A stretch of 64,000 nt of DNA from Ruminococcus sp. (GCA_017473775.1 JAFUJH010000033.1:37129-101128), one strand, 5' to 3'. Counted from the stretch's first letter, positions 33,881 through 43,486 are shown. Numbers and translations are program-made. The notes: generated by a model not told the origin, from the letters alone.

Positions 33881-34420
33881 TTATTTAGCGAAGGGAGCAC
33901 CCATGAGTGTAAGCAGCTCACGAGCCTCTTCGTCGGTTGTTGCGGTTGTAACAAAGCAAATGTCCATACCGCGGATTTTGTCAATCTTATCGTAGTCGAT
34001 CTCAGGGAAGATCAGCTGCTCCTTGAGGCCCATGTTGTAGTTACCACGGCCGTCGAAGGAGTTGGGGTTGATACCTCTGAAGTCACGAACTCTGGGGAGT
34101 GCAACATTGAAGAATCTGTCGAGGAACTCGTACATTCTGTCGCCTCTGAGTGTAACCTTAGCACCGATGGGCATACCCTCACGGAGCTTGAAGTTTGCAA
34201 CTGACTTTCTTGCGTGGCAAATCATAGGCTTCTGACCTGTGATTGTTGCAAGGTCTGTGCAGATAGCATCCATCATCTTAGAGTTATCTTTAGCCTCGCC
34301 GGAAGATACATTAAGAACGATCTTGTCCAGCTTGGGAATCTGCATTACGCTCTTGTAGGAGAACTTCTTCTGAAGAGCAGGTGCAACTTCCTTGATGTAA
34401 TAATCCTTAAGTCTTGCCAT
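33881..34420 (-). CDS. rplE: 50S ribosomal protein L5
   Basis: 179 residues. Conserved [40 protein letters not shown] and [20 protein letters not shown]. Contacts 5S rRNA and the P-site tRNA. 18 bases after rplX. Confidence 0.97.
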   Translation of the reverse strand: MARLKDYYIKEVAPALQKKFSYKSVMQIPKLDKIVLNVSSGEAKDNSKMMDAICTDLATITGQKPMICHARKSVANFKLREGMPIGAKVTLRGDRMYEFLDRFFNVALPRVRDFRGINPNSFDGRGNYNMGLKEQLIFPEIDYDKIDKIRGMDICFVTTATTDEEARELLTLMGAPFAK

Positions 34421-34438
34421 TTCTCTCAGTCCTCCTTA

Positions 34439-34756
34439 TCAAAGCTTCTCGCCGCACTTAGCGCAAACGCGGGTCTTTTCGCCGTTCTCGTTTACCTTGT
34501 GTGCAACTCTTGTAGGCTTCTTGCAGCGTGAGCAATAGATCTGAGCCTTGCATGCATAGAATGCACCCTCAGCCTTAATGATACCGCCCTGCTCGCCCAT
34601 TCTTCTGGGCTTAACATGCTTGGATACCATATTGATCTTCTCAACGATGATCTTGCTTTCCTTAGGGCTTACAGCAAGAACCTTGCCCTTCTTGCCCTTA
34701 TCCTTACCGCTGATAACAACTACGGTGTCACCTGTTTTTACATGAACTTTAGCCAT
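34439..34756 (-). CDS. rplX: 50S ribosomal protein L24
   Basis: 105 residues from the ATG at 34756 (GGAGGTGTCAACA upstream; a 5-codon longer frame is less likely). KOW motif KTGDTVVVISGKDKGKKGKV, then KINMVSKHVKPRRMGEQGG and, near the C-terminus, a zinc ribbon (CSRCKKPT ... CAKCG). The four cysteines are present in many but not all L24. Ends with TGA. Confidence 0.96.
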   Translation of the reverse strand: MAKVHVKTGDTVVVISGKDKGKKGKVLAVSPKESKIIVEKINMVSKHVKPRRMGEQGGIIKAEGAFYACKAQIYCSRCKKPTRVAHKVNENGEKTRVCAKCGEKL

Positions 34757-34770
34757 TGTTGACACCTCCA

Positions 34771-35139
34771 TTAAAGTACTTCGGGAGCAAGGGAGAGAAT
34801 CTTGAGATAGTCCTTATCACGAAGCTCTCTTGCAACCGGTCCAAAGATACGAGTACCTCTGGGGTTCTTGTCTTCCTTAATGATAACCGCTGCATTTTCA
34901 TCGAAGCGGATATATGTGCCGTCATCTCGTCTCACGCCCTTAGCGGAGCGAACTACAACTGCACGAACAACGTCACCCTTCTTGACAACGCCGCCGGGTG
35001 CAGCCTTCTTGACGGAAGCAACGATAACGTCGCCGATGTTTGCGTACTTTCTACGAGTACCGCCGAGAACACGGATACACATAAGTTCCTTAGCACCAGT
35101 GTTGTCGGCAACCTTTAAATAGGTCTGCTGCTGAATCAT
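34771..35139 (-). CDS. rplN: 50S ribosomal protein L14
   Basis: 122 residues. [20 protein letters not shown] start, [20 protein letters not shown] and [20 protein letters not shown]. Interacts with 16S rRNA across the interface. Twelve bases after rpsQ. Confidence 0.97.
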   Translation of the reverse strand: MIQQQTYLKVADNTGAKELMCIRVLGGTRRKYANIGDVIVASVKKAAPGGVVKKGDVVRAVVVRSAKGVRRDDGTYIRFDENAAVIIKEDKNPRGTRIFGPVARELRDKDYLKILSLAPEVL

Positions 35140-35151
35140 CGTGTTCCCTCC

Positions 35152-35406
35152 TTACTTAGCTTTCTCTACGATTTCAACAAGTCTCCATCTCTTGTCTCTG
35201 GAGAGGGGACGAGTCTCCATAATCTTTACGCGGTCGCCTACACGGCACTCGTTGTTCTCATCGTGTGCCTTATAGCGTACTGTACGCTTAACGATCTTGT
35301 TGTAAAGCTTATGCTTAACACTGTCCTCGATTGCAACAACGATGGTCTTATCCATCTTATCGCTTACAACCTTACCGATAACAGTTTTTCTCATGTTTCT
35401 ATCCAT
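35152..35406 (-). CDS. rpsQ: 30S ribosomal protein S17
   Basis: 84 residues, OB fold. [20 protein letters not shown] and [20 protein letters not shown]. 14 bases after rpmC. Standard. Confidence 0.97.
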   Translation of the reverse strand: MDRNMRKTVIGKVVSDKMDKTIVVAIEDSVKHKLYNKIVKRTVRYKAHDENNECRVGDRVKIMETRPLSRDKRWRLVEIVEKAK

Positions 35407-35420
35407 TTTTTCGTCCTCCC

Positions 35421-35621
35421 TTATGCCTTATTCTCAAGCTCGAGCTGACGAAGAACTGTAGAAACTCTTGCGATGTCCTTCTTTACAGCACTGATACGCA
35501 TGGGGTTCTCGAGCTGGTTGATAGCAAGCTGGAATCTGAGGTTAAAAAGCTCCTCCTTGAGGTCAGCAAGCTTCTTTACAAGCTCGTCAGCGGATAATTT
35601 CTTAAGTTCTGCTGCTGTCAT
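35421..35621 (-). CDS. rpmC: 50S ribosomal protein L29
   Basis: 66 residues, two helices. [20 protein letters not shown] and [16 protein letters not shown]. Its ATG shares a base with the stop of rplP (start 35621, rplP ends 35621), so translation is coupled. Confidence 0.97.
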   Translation of the reverse strand: MTAAELKKLSADELVKKLADLKEELFNLRFQLAINQLENPMRISAVKKDIARVSTVLRQLELENKA

Positions 35622-36046
35622 TACTGCTCAACCTCCTGATCTGCTTTTTTAACAAACTTACACTTGATGGGAAGCTTGTTTGCTGCAAGACGCATAGCCT
35701 CACGAGCAATCTTCTCATCAACGCCTGCGAGCTCAAACATAACTCTGCCGGGCTTAACAACTGCTACCCAGTACTCAGGTGAACCTTTACCGGAACCCAT
35801 TCGGGTTTCAGCGGGCTTAGCTGTTACGGGCTTATCGGGGAAAATCTTGATCCAAACCTTACCGAAACGCTTGCAGTAACGGTTGATAGCAATACGGGCT
35901 GCCTCAATCTGGTTTGAGGTAATCCATGCAGGCTCTAATGCCTGGAGACCGTACTCACCGTAGGTTACCTTGTTGCCGCGGTAAGCCTTACCTGTCATAC
36001 GACCTCTGTGTACTCTTCTGTACTTAACTCTTTTGGGCATCAGCAT
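35621..36046 (-). CDS. rplP: 50S ribosomal protein L16
   Basis: 141 residues. [20 protein letters not shown], the usual L16 opening, and [20 protein letters not shown]. The ATG overlaps the rpsC stop (TAATG), so rpsC, rplP and rpmC are chained by overlaps. Confidence 0.97.
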   Translation of the reverse strand: MLMPKRVKYRRVHRGRMTGKAYRGNKVTYGEYGLQALEPAWITSNQIEAARIAINRYCKRFGKVWIKIFPDKPVTAKPAETRMGSGKGSPEYWVAVVKPGRVMFELAGVDEKIAREAMRLAANKLPIKCKFVKKADQEVEQ

Positions 36047-36741
36047 TATTTATTGCCCCCTTCCCTGCGGTTTCTTCTGGGACGGTCGGATCTCTGGTTG
36101 TTGTTAGCATAACCGAGAACCTCACCCTTGTACAGCCATACCTTTACGCCAATCTTGCCGTAAGTGGTATTAGCCTCTGCAAATCCGTAGTCAATATCTG
36201 CACGGAGTGTCTGCAGCGGGATTGTACCCTCGTGGTAACGCTCAGAACGAGCAATCTCTGCGCCGCCGAGACGACCGGAGCACTGAGTCTTGATACCTCT
36301 TGCACCCAGTCTCATAGCACGGCCGATAGCCTGCTTCATAGCACGGCGATAGGAGATTCTCTTCTCAAGCTGCTGTGCAATGCTCTCTGCAACCAGCTGT
36401 GCGTTAACATCAGGCATCTTAACCTCTACAATGTTAATTGAGCAAGCCTTGCCGCCGAGCATCTTCTCGCACTGGAGTCTGAGCTTCTCTATCTCTGCGC
36501 CGCCCTTACCGATAATCATACCGGGCTTTGCGCAGTGAATGTGAATTCTAACCTTCTTGCCATCGCGCTCGATTTCAATCTTAGCGATGCCTGCAGCGTA
36601 GAGCTGCTTCTTCAGTTCCTTGCGGAGGTTATAGTCCTCAACAAGGGTATCACCGAAGTCTTTCTTGTTGGCGAACCAGCGTGAATCCCAGTCCTTAATA
36701 ACGCCAACACGAATACCATGTGGATTAACTTTCTGACCCAT
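36046..36741 (-). CDS. rpsC: 30S ribosomal protein S3
   Basis: 231 residues. [20 protein letters not shown] start, KH domain with [15 protein letters not shown], and C-terminal domain [17 protein letters not shown]. mRNA entry channel. 17 bases after rplV. C-terminal tail is Arg/Asn-rich. Confidence 0.97.
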   Translation of the reverse strand: MGQKVNPHGIRVGVIKDWDSRWFANKKDFGDTLVEDYNLRKELKKQLYAAGIAKIEIERDGKKVRIHIHCAKPGMIIGKGGAEIEKLRLQCEKMLGGKACSINIVEVKMPDVNAQLVAESIAQQLEKRISYRRAMKQAIGRAMRLGARGIKTQCSGRLGGAEIARSERYHEGTIPLQTLRADIDYGFAEANTTYGKIGVKVWLYKGEVLGYANNNQRSDRPRRNRREGGNK

Positions 36742-36758
36742 GACTATTTACCTCCTTC

Positions 36759-37097
36759 TTAGTTTTCTCTCTCTTTGAGAACCAGTGTGATGTGGGAAGT
36801 CTTCTTGTCGATTCTGAAGGCTCTGCCCTGTGCACGGGGACGGATTCTCTTGAGTGTGGGACCCTGGCTTACGCTGCATGCTGCAACATAAAGCTTGGTA
36901 ACATCCATATCGTGGTTGTTCTCTGCATTAGCCTGTGCTGACTTGAGAAGCTTCAGGAGAGGCTCACAAGCTGCCTTAGGTGTATGATCGAGAATTGCCT
37001 TTGCAAGCTTAACATCCTTACCGCGGATAAGATCCAGAACGATGCTAACCTTACGAGGTGAAATACGGACATAATTAAGATATGCCTTAGCTTCCAT
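36759..37097 (-). CDS. rplV: 50S ribosomal protein L22
   Basis: 112 residues. [20 protein letters not shown], then the exit-tunnel hairpin region with [20 protein letters not shown]. 20 bases after rpsS. Standard. Confidence 0.97.
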   Translation of the reverse strand: MEAKAYLNYVRISPRKVSIVLDLIRGKDVKLAKAILDHTPKAACEPLLKLLKSAQANAENNHDMDVTKLYVAACSVSQGPTLKRIRPRAQGRAFRIDKKTSHITLVLKEREN

Positions 37098-37117
37098 TTC
37101 TGTATTCTCCTTTCCGC

Positions 37118-37390
37118 TTATCTGGATGTCTTGGAACCTGCATGACCTCTGAAGGATCTTGTGGGAGCAAACTCACCGAGCTTGTGACCTACCATATCCT
37201 CAGTAACATATACAGGAACGTGCTTGCGTCCGTCGTGGACTGCAAATGTGTGACCTACAAAATCAGGGAAAATTGTTGAGCTTCTGGACCAAGTCTTGAG
37301 AATTCTCTTCTCGCCGGAAGCGTTCATTTCCTTAACCCTTTTGAGCAGTACAGGCTGAACAAAAGGACCCTTTTTCATGCTTCTACTCAT
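37118..37390 (-). CDS. rpsS: 30S ribosomal protein S19
   Basis: 90 residues. [40 protein letters not shown] and [18 protein letters not shown]. 25 bases after rplB. Confidence 0.97.
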   Translation of the reverse strand: MSRSMKKGPFVQPVLLKRVKEMNASGEKRILKTWSRSSTIFPDFVGHTFAVHDGRKHVPVYVTEDMVGHKLGEFAPTRSFRGHAGSKTSR

Positions 37391-37415
37391 AATATATAAG
37401 CTCCTTTCTTATGCC

Positions 37416-38249
37416 TTACTTGCTGTTTCTACGCTTCACGATATCCTTATCGGAGCGGTTGTGTGTCTTTCTGGTCTTGTAACCAAGAGCAGGCTTGCCC
37501 CAGGGTGTAACAGGGCCGGGACGGCCAACGGGGGATTTACCCTCACCACCACCGTGGGGGTGATCGCAGGGGTTCATTACAGAACCACGAACTGTAGGTC
37601 TCCAACCCATGTTTCTCTTACGACCTGCGGAACCAATCTTAACATTCTCGTGGTCTGTGTTACCTACCTGACCGATGGTAGCCATACAGTCAACAGGAAC
37701 CTTACGGAGCTCACCGGAAGGAAGTCTCAGAAGAGCCTTGCCGTCCTCTTTAGCCATAAGCTGAGCCATGTTACCTGCAGCACGAGCGAACTGTGCGCCT
37801 CTGCCGGGATAAAGCTCAACATTGTGGATGAATGTACCTGTGGGGATAGCGGACAGGGGAAGTGCATTACCTACCTTGATGTCTGCATCCTTACCGGATA
37901 CTACTGTGTCACCGACCTTGAGTCCTTCGGGAGCAATGATGTATGCCTTCTCGCCGTCCTCATACTGTACAAGTGCGATGAAAGCACTTCTGTTAGGATC
38001 GTACTCGAGAGTCATTACCTTGCCGGGAACATCAAACTTCTGACGCTTGAAGTCGATGATACGATACTTTCTTCTGTTACCGCCGCCTCTGTGACGAACG
38101 GTGATTCTGCCGTAGCTGTTGCGACCGGAATTCTTCTTCAGCGGTGCAAGCAGGCTCTTTTCAGGCTCTACCTTTGACAGGATAGAGTAATCTGTAACCG
38201 ACATGTTACGGCGTGCGTTTGTAGTCGGTTTGTAAACTTTAATAGCCAT
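37416..38249 (-). CDS. rplB: 50S ribosomal protein L2
   Basis: 277 residues from the ATG at 38249, the standard L2 length, with GAGGAG 11 bases upstream; the open frame extends 14 codons further but is not conserved sequence. [33 protein letters not shown], and the peptidyl-transferase region [20 protein letters not shown]. Confidence 0.97.
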   Translation of the reverse strand: MAIKVYKPTTNARRNMSVTDYSILSKVEPEKSLLAPLKKNSGRNSYGRITVRHRGGGNRRKYRIIDFKRQKFDVPGKVMTLEYDPNRSAFIALVQYEDGEKAYIIAPEGLKVGDTVVSGKDADIKVGNALPLSAIPTGTFIHNVELYPGRGAQFARAAGNMAQLMAKEDGKALLRLPSGELRKVPVDCMATIGQVGNTDHENVKIGSAGRKRNMGWRPTVRGSVMNPCDHPHGGGEGKSPVGRPGPVTPWGKPALGYKTRKTHNRSDKDIVKRRNSK

Positions 38250-38345
38250 TTTATTCACACTCCTCATGATGGCTTTGCGGGAAGATGGCACTTCCCATAC
38301 ATTCTGCCTGTATTAATATAGTATAGAGTATATTTTTTTACAGGC

Positions 38346-38636
38346 TTACATCATGCCTTCAAAAAATTCGATGTTTTTGCTGTCTGCTGTCAGTGTAACG
38401 ATAGCCTTCTTCCAGGACTTTGTGTAGCCCTCGGATCTGCCCTGTCTGCGGTACTTGCCGCGAACATTAACAGTGTTAACCTTAGCTACCTTTACCTTGA
38501 AGACTTCTTCAACTGCACGAGCGATTTCAATCTTACCTGCTGTCTTTGCAACCTCGAAAGTGTACTTCTTCTCGGTAGCGCCGATCATTGACTTTTCAGT
38601 GATGATAGGTCTGATTATGATGTCATGAGAAATCAT
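38346..38636 (-). CDS. rplW: 50S ribosomal protein L23
   Basis: 96 residues. [20 protein letters not shown] and [20 protein letters not shown]. Exit-site protein where trigger factor and SRP dock. Its ATG overlaps the rplD stop by four bases. A 96-base gap separates it from the rplB start, the largest in this part of the operon; it shows only a run of A/T. Confidence 0.97.
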   Translation of the reverse strand: MISHDIIIRPIITEKSMIGATEKKYTFEVAKTAGKIEIARAVEEVFKVKVAKVNTVNVRGKYRRQGRSEGYTKSWKKAIVTLTADSKNIEFFEGMM

Positions 38637-39256
38637 GCGTACACCTCCTCAAGCTTTGCAACGGCATCCTTAACGATGATAAGCTTATCAGCATTGAGTA
38701 TGTCATATACATTAATAGTGTTGACCTGAGCTGTCTTAACGCCTGCGATGTTACCTGCAGACTTGATAACAAAGCTGTTAACCTCGGGAAGAACGATAAG
38801 TGCCTTCTTCTCAGCGCCGACTGCCTTGAGCATATCAGCAACAGTCTTTGTCTTGTACTCAGTCATTGTGAGGGAATCAAGAATGATGATCTCCTCTGCT
38901 GCACACTTTGCGGAAAGAGCAGACTTCATAGCGAGTCTTCTTACCTTCTTATTAACTGTGAAACGGTAGCTTCTGGGCTTGGGTGCAAATGCAACACCAC
39001 CGTGAGTCCACTGGGGAGCTCTGGTTGAACCCTGACGAGCACGGCCTGTTCCCTTCTGACGCCAAGGCTTCTTGCCGCCGCCGGAAACTTCTGATCTTGT
39101 AAGAGCAGACTGTGTACCCTGTCTCTGGTTTGCCAGATAGTTAACTACCATATCATGCATAACAGCCTCGTTGGGCTCTATTGCGAAAATAGCATCGGAA
39201 AGATCGATTGTGCCAACCTTCTTACCTGCCATATCTAATACTGCTACGTTAGGCAT
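38633..39256 (-). CDS. rplD: 50S ribosomal protein L4
   Basis: 207 residues. [20 protein letters not shown], the exit-tunnel loop with [20 protein letters not shown] and [21 protein letters not shown]4 is the known feedback regulator of the S10 operon in some bacteria, which is of interest given the leader terminator at 40418-40448. Ends with TGA overlapping rplW. Confidence 0.97.
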   Translation of the reverse strand: MPNVAVLDMAGKKVGTIDLSDAIFAIEPNEAVMHDMVVNYLANQRQGTQSALTRSEVSGGGKKPWRQKGTGRARQGSTRAPQWTHGGVAFAPKPRSYRFTVNKKVRRLAMKSALSAKCAAEEIIILDSLTMTEYKTKTVADMLKAVGAEKKALIVLPEVNSFVIKSAGNIAGVKTAQVNTINVYDILNADKLIIVKDAVAKLEEVYA

Positions 39257-39274
39257 TACTACTCCTCCTCCCTA

Positions 39275-39901
39275 TTACTTGATGTCTCTGATAACAACAT
39301 AACCGCCGTTAGCACCGGGGATAGCACCCTTGATAGCGATGAGGTTGTTCTCAGCATCAACTTTGACAACTGTGAGGTTCTTAACGGTAACCTTCTCTGC
39401 ACCAAGGTGACCTGCCATCTTCTTGCCCTTCCATACTCTGGAGGGAGAAGAACAAGCACCCATGGAACCGCCGTGACGGGCAACAGGACCGGAACCGTGA
39501 GTTTCCTTTAAGCGTCCGAAGTTCCAACGCTTGATAACGCCGGCGTAACCTTTACCCTTGCTGGTACCGGTAACATCTACCTTCATACCTGCCTCAAATA
39601 CATCAGCCTTGATGATATCGCCAACGCTGTAAGCGTCGCAATCGTCAAAGCGGAACTCTTTGAGAACCTTCTTGGGGGCAACATTTGCCTTGCTGAAGTG
39701 ACCCTGCATAGGCTTGTTTACCTTAGAGGGCTTCATATCACCGAAACCCATCTGGATAGCTGTGTAGCCATCTGTTTCAACTGTCTTCTTCATTGAGACA
39801 ACGCAGGGGCCTGCCTCAACAACAGTAACGGGAACTACATTTCCCTTCTCGTCGAAGATCTGAGTCATACCGATCTTCTTTCCGATTAATGCTTTCTGCA
39901 T
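39275..39901 (-). CDS. rplC: 50S ribosomal protein L3
   Basis: 208 residues. [39 protein letters not shown] and [21 protein letters not shown]. 18 bases before rplD. The 100-base gap to rpsJ has no obvious signal apart from GGAGG before the ATG. Confidence 0.97.
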   Translation of the reverse strand: MQKALIGKKIGMTQIFDEKGNVVPVTVVEAGPCVVSMKKTVETDGYTAIQMGFGDMKPSKVNKPMQGHFSKANVAPKKVLKEFRFDDCDAYSVGDIIKADVFEAGMKVDVTGTSKGKGYAGVIKRWNFGRLKETHGSGPVARHGGSMGACSSPSRVWKGKKMAGHLGAEKVTVKNLTVVKVDAENNLIAIKGAIPGANGGYVVIRDIK

Positions 39902-40001
39902 TTTATTTTCCTCCTTTAAAGGTTATTGGTCGGCGGCGATGTAGTCATCCACCGACTTGACCCTGTCTGCTTGTAGGTTGATAACCGAACCTTAAATTCA
40001 A

Positions 40002-40313
40002 TTAGAACTTAATCTCGATTTCAACGCCGGCAGGGAGCTCAAGATTAGTAAGAGCATCTACAGTCTTGTTTGAGGGTCTGAGTATATCGATCAGACGCTT
40101 GTGAGTTCTCATCTCGAACTGCTCGCGGCTGTCCTTATACTTATGAACCGCACGAAGAATTGTAACAACCTGCTTCTCTGTGGGAAGGGGAACAGGACCG
40201 GAAACTCTGGCACCTGTACGCTTAGCTGTCTGAACAATTCTCTCTGCAGACTGATCAACTAACTGATGATCATAGCCCTTTAATCTGATTCTGATTTTTT
40301 CCTTGACTGCCAT
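40002..40313 (-). CDS. rpsJ: 30S ribosomal protein S10
   Basis: 103 residues from the ATG at 40313 (AAGGAGGCG upstream), the standard S10/NusE length; the frame extends 32 codons upstream through the leader and should not be used. [40 protein letters not shown]. First gene of the operon. S10 also acts as NusE in antitermination. Confidence 0.97.
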   Translation of the reverse strand: MAVKEKIRIRLKGYDHQLVDQSAERIVQTAKRTGARVSGPVPLPTEKQVVTILRAVHKYKDSREQFEMRTHKRLIDILRPSNKTVDALTNLELPAGVEIEIKF

Positions 40314-40372
40314 AAAAAACGCCTCCTTAAATATTTTTGAGTTGGCGGGCTTTGATGCCTTCCAGACTCCTT

Positions 40373-40448
40373 GGCTTTTTTCATTACACACAGCCGGGTG
40401 TTTCATCACCCCGCATTAAAAAAGCCGATTAACTTTTCTGTTAACCGG
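40373..40448 (-). promoter_or_regulatory. S10-operon leader with terminator and competing stem
   Basis: On the minus strand CCGGTTAAC-AGAAAA-GTTAATCGG (40448-40425) is followed by CTTTTTT, a complete intrinsic terminator about 105 bases ahead of rpsJ. The T-run with GGC (GGCTTTTTT, 40426-40418) can instead pair with AAAAAAGCC (40381-40373), enclosing a small GGGTG/CACCC hairpin. Such a leader fits transcription attenuation of the ribosomal operon. Confidence 0.6.
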
Positions 40449-40509
40449 GAAGTCTTGAAAAGCAAAAGTGCACACTTCGGGCATAGCAACCCCAATGTCC
40501 GTTTTGTGC

Positions 40510-40538
40510 ATTATAATTTTCTTTCGCCCGGTTTGAAA
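40510..40538 (-). promoter_or_regulatory. possible S10 operon promoter
   Basis: Minus strand TTTCAA, 17-base spacer, TATAAT; weak -35, perfect -10. Gives a leader of roughly 190 bases containing the terminator above. The rest of 40314-40824 shows no gene; 40620-40790 is very A/T-rich. Confidence 0.4.
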
Positions 40539-40824
40539 TCGGACATACTCCACGGAAAAACCTACTGAAACAGTAGCAACCTCCCGCTTCTTCGCATATC
40601 ATTATTGCAGTCACGCATCGAATATTATATATTATATATAGGGCAAAATCAAGGGTTTTCGCCGATTTTTTCGCAAAAAACCCTTGTAGAAATATAGAAA
40701 ATTTTCGATTAAAATTTTGTTGAATATGCACAATACAAAATTTTGTGTTTATTTTTGTGAGCAACCTATATATTGTGGTTTTTATAGTCCGCAAACACTA
40801 ATCTGCAAAAAATAATTTATCACA

Positions 40825-41155
40825 CTAAATCATAAACTGCGTAGGGACGACCATTGGTCGTCCGTCCTCAGTAGAATTAATACGTATCATCATATGTATA
40901 TGATTTGGCATAATTACAAACTTATCTACAGATACATTCTGATAATATTCAGTGATACCGTTGATTGCAGTCTCTACCTCTTTACCCATTTCCGACAAAA
41001 CTACCTCATCGTATTTCAGAACAGGAACCACACACTTTTCACTATTCCAAAAATACTTTTTACGCTCAGACGCACACACAGTAACAAAATACACACCCGG
41101 ACTGCTATAGTCGTATTCTTTGAGTCGTATGTTCTTTCGTTTTGGCAAGTCCATT
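40825..41155 (-). pseudogene. 3'-truncated REP-associated (Y1-type) transposase
   Basis: About 110 residues starting MDLPKRKNIRLKEYDYSSPG, followed by VYFVTVCASERKKYFW, the N-terminal strand of Y1/RAYT transposases, and the metal-binding HxH motif in IMPNHIHMMI. Full-length relatives have 150-200 residues with a catalytic tyrosine helix after this; here the frame passes through the palindrome GGACGACCAATGGTCGTCCC (read as GRPMVVP) and stops at TAG soon after, so the active-site Tyr is lost. REP-like palindromes lie at both sides (40841-40867, 41179-41236). The start is chosen at the Met of MDLPKRK; the longer frame is not needed. A remnant, likely inactive. Confidence 0.7.
40841..40867. repeat. 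REP palindrome GTAGGGACGACCATTGGTCGTCC
   Basis: Palindrome GGACGACC-AT-TGGTCGTCC; it coincides with the 3' coding part of the transposase remnant. Confidence 0.8.
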
Positions 41156-41178
41156 CTTATCACCTGAACTGTAATTAA

Positions 41179-41236
41179 GCGGACGGGCACTGCCCGTCCC
41201 TACGCATATTCTGACGACCAATGGTCGTCCCTGCAC
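41179..41236. repeat. two REP palindromes upstream of the transposase remnant
   Basis: GGACGGGCACTGCCCGTCC followed by CTACGC, then GACGACCAATGGTCGTCCCTGC. Same family as 40841-40867 and 44837-44905. Confidence 0.8.
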
Positions 41237-41238
41237 GG

Positions 41239-41904
41239 TTATCTTTTCTTCACAACCTCGCCTTGCTTCTTGTAGATGGAATTTGCCTCAACATATCCTC
41301 TTACAAAGGAAAGAGGATATACATTTGTGCCTCTGCCGATAACAGAGCCGGGATTCATGACTGTGTTACAGCCGATGTCACCGAAGTCGCCAATCATAGC
41401 GCCGAACTTCTTGACTCCTGTCTGCACCTTCTCACCGCGGAAGTTTACAGTTACAAGAGACTTGTCCGCCTTCAGGTTAGATGCGATAACACCTGCACCT
41501 GTGTGTGCCTTGTAGCCGTAGATGCTGTCGCCTACATAGTTATAGTGGGGAGCCTGCACGCCGTCAAAGAGAATGCAATTTTTGAGTTCTGTGGAGTTGC
41601 CTACCACTGCACCCTTACCCACGATAGCATTACCGCGGATAAATGCACAGTGACGCACCTCAGCCTCCTCGTCAATAATCAGAGGGCCATTAAGTGATGC
41701 AGTTGGAGCAATCTTCGCACTCTTTGCTACCCAGATGTTCTCCCCTATTTTATCAAACTTATCAAGGTCGAGAGTCTCGCCCAGCTTCTTTATGTAATCA
41801 GAGATAAGAGGCAACAGCTCCCAAGGGTACTCTTTGGACTCAAAGAGCTCCCGGGCAATTGTCTTTGAAAAATCAAACAGATTTACAGATTTAAGTTCCT
41901 TCAT
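41239..41904 (-). CDS. left-handed beta-helix (hexapeptide) transferase-like protein
   Basis: 221 residues. Residues about 60-200 have hexapeptide repeats (IWVAKSAKIAPTASL, AFIRGNAIVGKGAVVGNSTE, IGDFGDIGCNTVMNPGSVIG), the left-handed beta-helix of GlmU-C/LpxA-type acyltransferases. The N-terminal 55 residues are helical. Such proteins are usually annotated as UDP-N-acetylglucosamine pyrophosphorylase-related, but the nucleotidyltransferase domain is absent, so only the acyl/sugar-nucleotide binding helix is supported. The substrate is unknown. AGGAGG precedes the start. Confidence 0.8.
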   Translation of the reverse strand: MKELKSVNLFDFSKTIARELFESKEYPWELLPLISDYIKKLGETLDLDKFDKIGENIWVAKSAKIAPTASLNGPLIIDEEAEVRHCAFIRGNAIVGKGAVVGNSTELKNCILFDGVQAPHYNYVGDSIYGYKAHTGAGVIASNLKADKSLVTVNFRGEKVQTGVKKFGAMIGDFGDIGCNTVMNPGSVIGRGTNVYPLSFVRGYVEANSIYKKQGEVVKKR

Positions 41905-41936
41905 ACTAAACCTCCTAGGTATTTATGTACAGGCTG

Positions 41937-42524
41937 TCAGGACTTTTTGCCTATGCCCTGAAGCCGTCTGTCCACATTGAATTTCTTGAATATAAAATAA
42001 ACAGTTAAAGCCGATAATAGCCCCACTGCTATACCGAAAATCACATCTGTGGGAAAATGCACAAACAGATACATTCTGGAAAGTCCCACAATCAAAGCCA
42101 GCACAAGTGCAGGGACACCCAGCTTTTTATTGAAAGCAAATATTCCCCCTGCCGCCGCAAAGGATGAGCCTGTATGCCCTGAGGGACAGCTGTAAGATGA
42201 AGGCGCAGGAATAGCCAGAGGCACAGACGGGTCCAGAGTGCAGGGACGCTCCCTGCAGATGATGTTTTTAAACCCAAGCTCGCCTACAAACAATGCCACA
42301 AGCATAGCGGCAAGCACAGCCGCACCTGCAGTCCGAGTCTTACGGAATACAAGCAACACAAGCGCCAGAACTATCCAGAAGATGCCCGCCTCAAAGGCGT
42401 AACTCAGAAAAGCACCCACTCCGTCCAGAAAGGGTGTCCGTATATTCTCCTGTATCCAATACAAAATAGAAAAATCAAACTGTGTAATAAATTCCGCCAA
42501 AGGAAGTATCTCCTTTATATTCAT
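41937..42524 (-). CDS. PAP2-family membrane phosphatase
   Basis: About 195 residues with five to six membrane segments. Acid phosphatase motifs: KNIICRERP (KX6RP form), CPSGHTGSS, and SRMYLFVHFPTDVIFG (SRX5HX3D). Acts on lipid phosphates such as undecaprenyl pyrophosphate or phosphatidate at the outer face. Start uncertain: ATG 42524 has no good ribosome binding site, while a TTG eight codons later follows AAAGGAG at the right distance. Ends with TGA. Confidence 0.9.
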   Translation of the reverse strand: MNIKEILPLAEFITQFDFSILYWIQENIRTPFLDGVGAFLSYAFEAGIFWIVLALVLLVFRKTRTAGAAVLAAMLVALFVGELGFKNIICRERPCTLDPSVPLAIPAPSSYSCPSGHTGSSFAAAGGIFAFNKKLGVPALVLALIVGLSRMYLFVHFPTDVIFGIAVGLLSALTVYFIFKKFNVDRRLQGIGKKS

Positions 42525-42643
42525 ATATTTTATATTATACCACGGCAACTCAAAGGTAGCAATAGAGCAAATTAGGAAAAATCACCACTTTAATATTGAC
42601 AAACCAAAAGTGAATTGATATAATTACTTTTGCTACCAAATGA

Positions 42644-42720
42644 GGGCCATTAGCTCAGTTGGTTAGAGCAACCGGCTCATAACCGGTTGGTCCGGGGTTC
42701 GAGTCCCTGATGGCCCACCA
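42644..42720 (+). tRNA. tRNA-Met (CAT anticodon, elongator type)
   Basis: 77 bases: acceptor GGGCCAT / ATGGCCC, D arm GCTC-AGTTGGTTA-GAGC, anticodon loop CTCATAA, T loop TTCGAGT, encoded CCA. CAT could also be a tRNA-Ile2 with modified C34, but the body resembles clostridial elongator Met. Confidence 0.9.
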
Positions 42721-42764
42721 AATAATACGGCAGTAATACCGATTGGTATTACTGCCGTATTATT
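42721..42764 (+). terminator. 20-base inverted repeat directly after tRNA-Met
   Basis: AATAATACGGCAGTAATACC-GATT-GGTATTACTGCCGTATTATT, perfect over 20 pairs, starting at the base after CCA. No clear T-run beyond TTTT; it acts as a terminator or processing stem. Confidence 0.65.
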
Positions 42765-42956
42765 TTCCCGTAGTGGTGACATCAGGGACTCGAGGCGACT
42801 GTGCCAAGGAAGAAACGCCCTTGCGGTTCTTCCGCAGGTAAAAATGATTCAGTGAATCATTTTTAGGGAGAGCGCTGATGAACTCCTGTCAGAAAACACA
42901 CCCCATCAAACGAGGTAGCCGTCACCCTACACCAAATACATACTGATGGCCCACCA
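42765..42956. repeat. tRNA-derived remnant with duplicated tRNA 3' end
   Basis: CTGATGGCCCACCA of the tRNA-Met 3' end (42707-42720) is repeated at 42943-42956, and CATCAGGGACTCGA (42780-42793) is an inverted copy of the T arm. Between them are two hairpins, GGAAGAAAC..GGTTCTTCC and AAAAATGATTC-AGT-GAATCATTTTT. No ORF. It looks like the scar of an element that integrated at the tRNA, or a structured repeat linked to tRNAs. Confidence 0.6.
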
Positions 42957-42987
42957 AAAAGACCAAGTCGATGACTTGGTCTTTTTT
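42957..42987. terminator. hairpin after the tRNA remnant
   Basis: AAAGACCAAGTC-GAT-GACTTGGTCTTT with T-run on the plus strand and A-run on the other; terminates in either direction. 42988-43135 shows nothing further. Confidence 0.75.
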
Positions 42988-43135
42988 CAACTAAATTTGC
43001 CTAACAGCAAGTGAAATTACCTTCGGTAATGAAATACGCACAGCGTGTGAAATATTTACTGACGCAAATGTGAGCAAATTTAATTTCACTTTCTGCGTAT
43101 AATTACAAATTCACATTAAAGGATAATTCCTCACT

Positions 43136-43357
43136 ATGTTTTCGATGATCATAGAAAAACAGTTAAACCTCACCGACCGCACCTTGATATGTGGCATTTC
43201 TGAATATAGTATCATTCCCCATACAATTTTAATAGAAGGTATACAATACAAAGTGTTGGGTATTTCTTACAGCTCGAAACCTCCTGTTATATCTTTGGAA
43301 ATTGAACATACCACTAAAAATCTGGTAGGAAATATCGCCACAGATGCAGGCAATTAA
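43136..43357 (+). CDS. small hypothetical protein
   Basis: 73 residues, no known domain, no signal or membrane segment; pattern of beta strands (HTILIEGIQYKVLGISYSSK, PPVISLEIEH). A purine-rich AAAGGATAA lies 13 bases before the ATG, somewhat far. A clear terminator at 43381-43407 directly after the stop supports a real short transcript. Confidence 0.5.
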   Translation: MFSMIIEKQLNLTDRTLICGISEYSIIPHTILIEGIQYKVLGISYSSKPPVISLEIEHTTKNLVGNIATDAGN

Positions 43358-43380
43358 AATCCCTTTATCAACATTTATTC

Positions 43381-43407
43381 CACCGCAGTTTTACTCGCGG
43401 TGTTTTT
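43381..43407 (+). terminator. intrinsic terminator
   Basis: CACCGC / GCGGTG stem, 10-base loop, then TTTTTC. Confidence 0.75.
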
Positions 43408-43486
43408 CATTTTCTACTGTTGCATTAACGCTTTAACACTGATATACTGTATATGTACTATACTTTTATTTTTTTGGAGGTAAACT

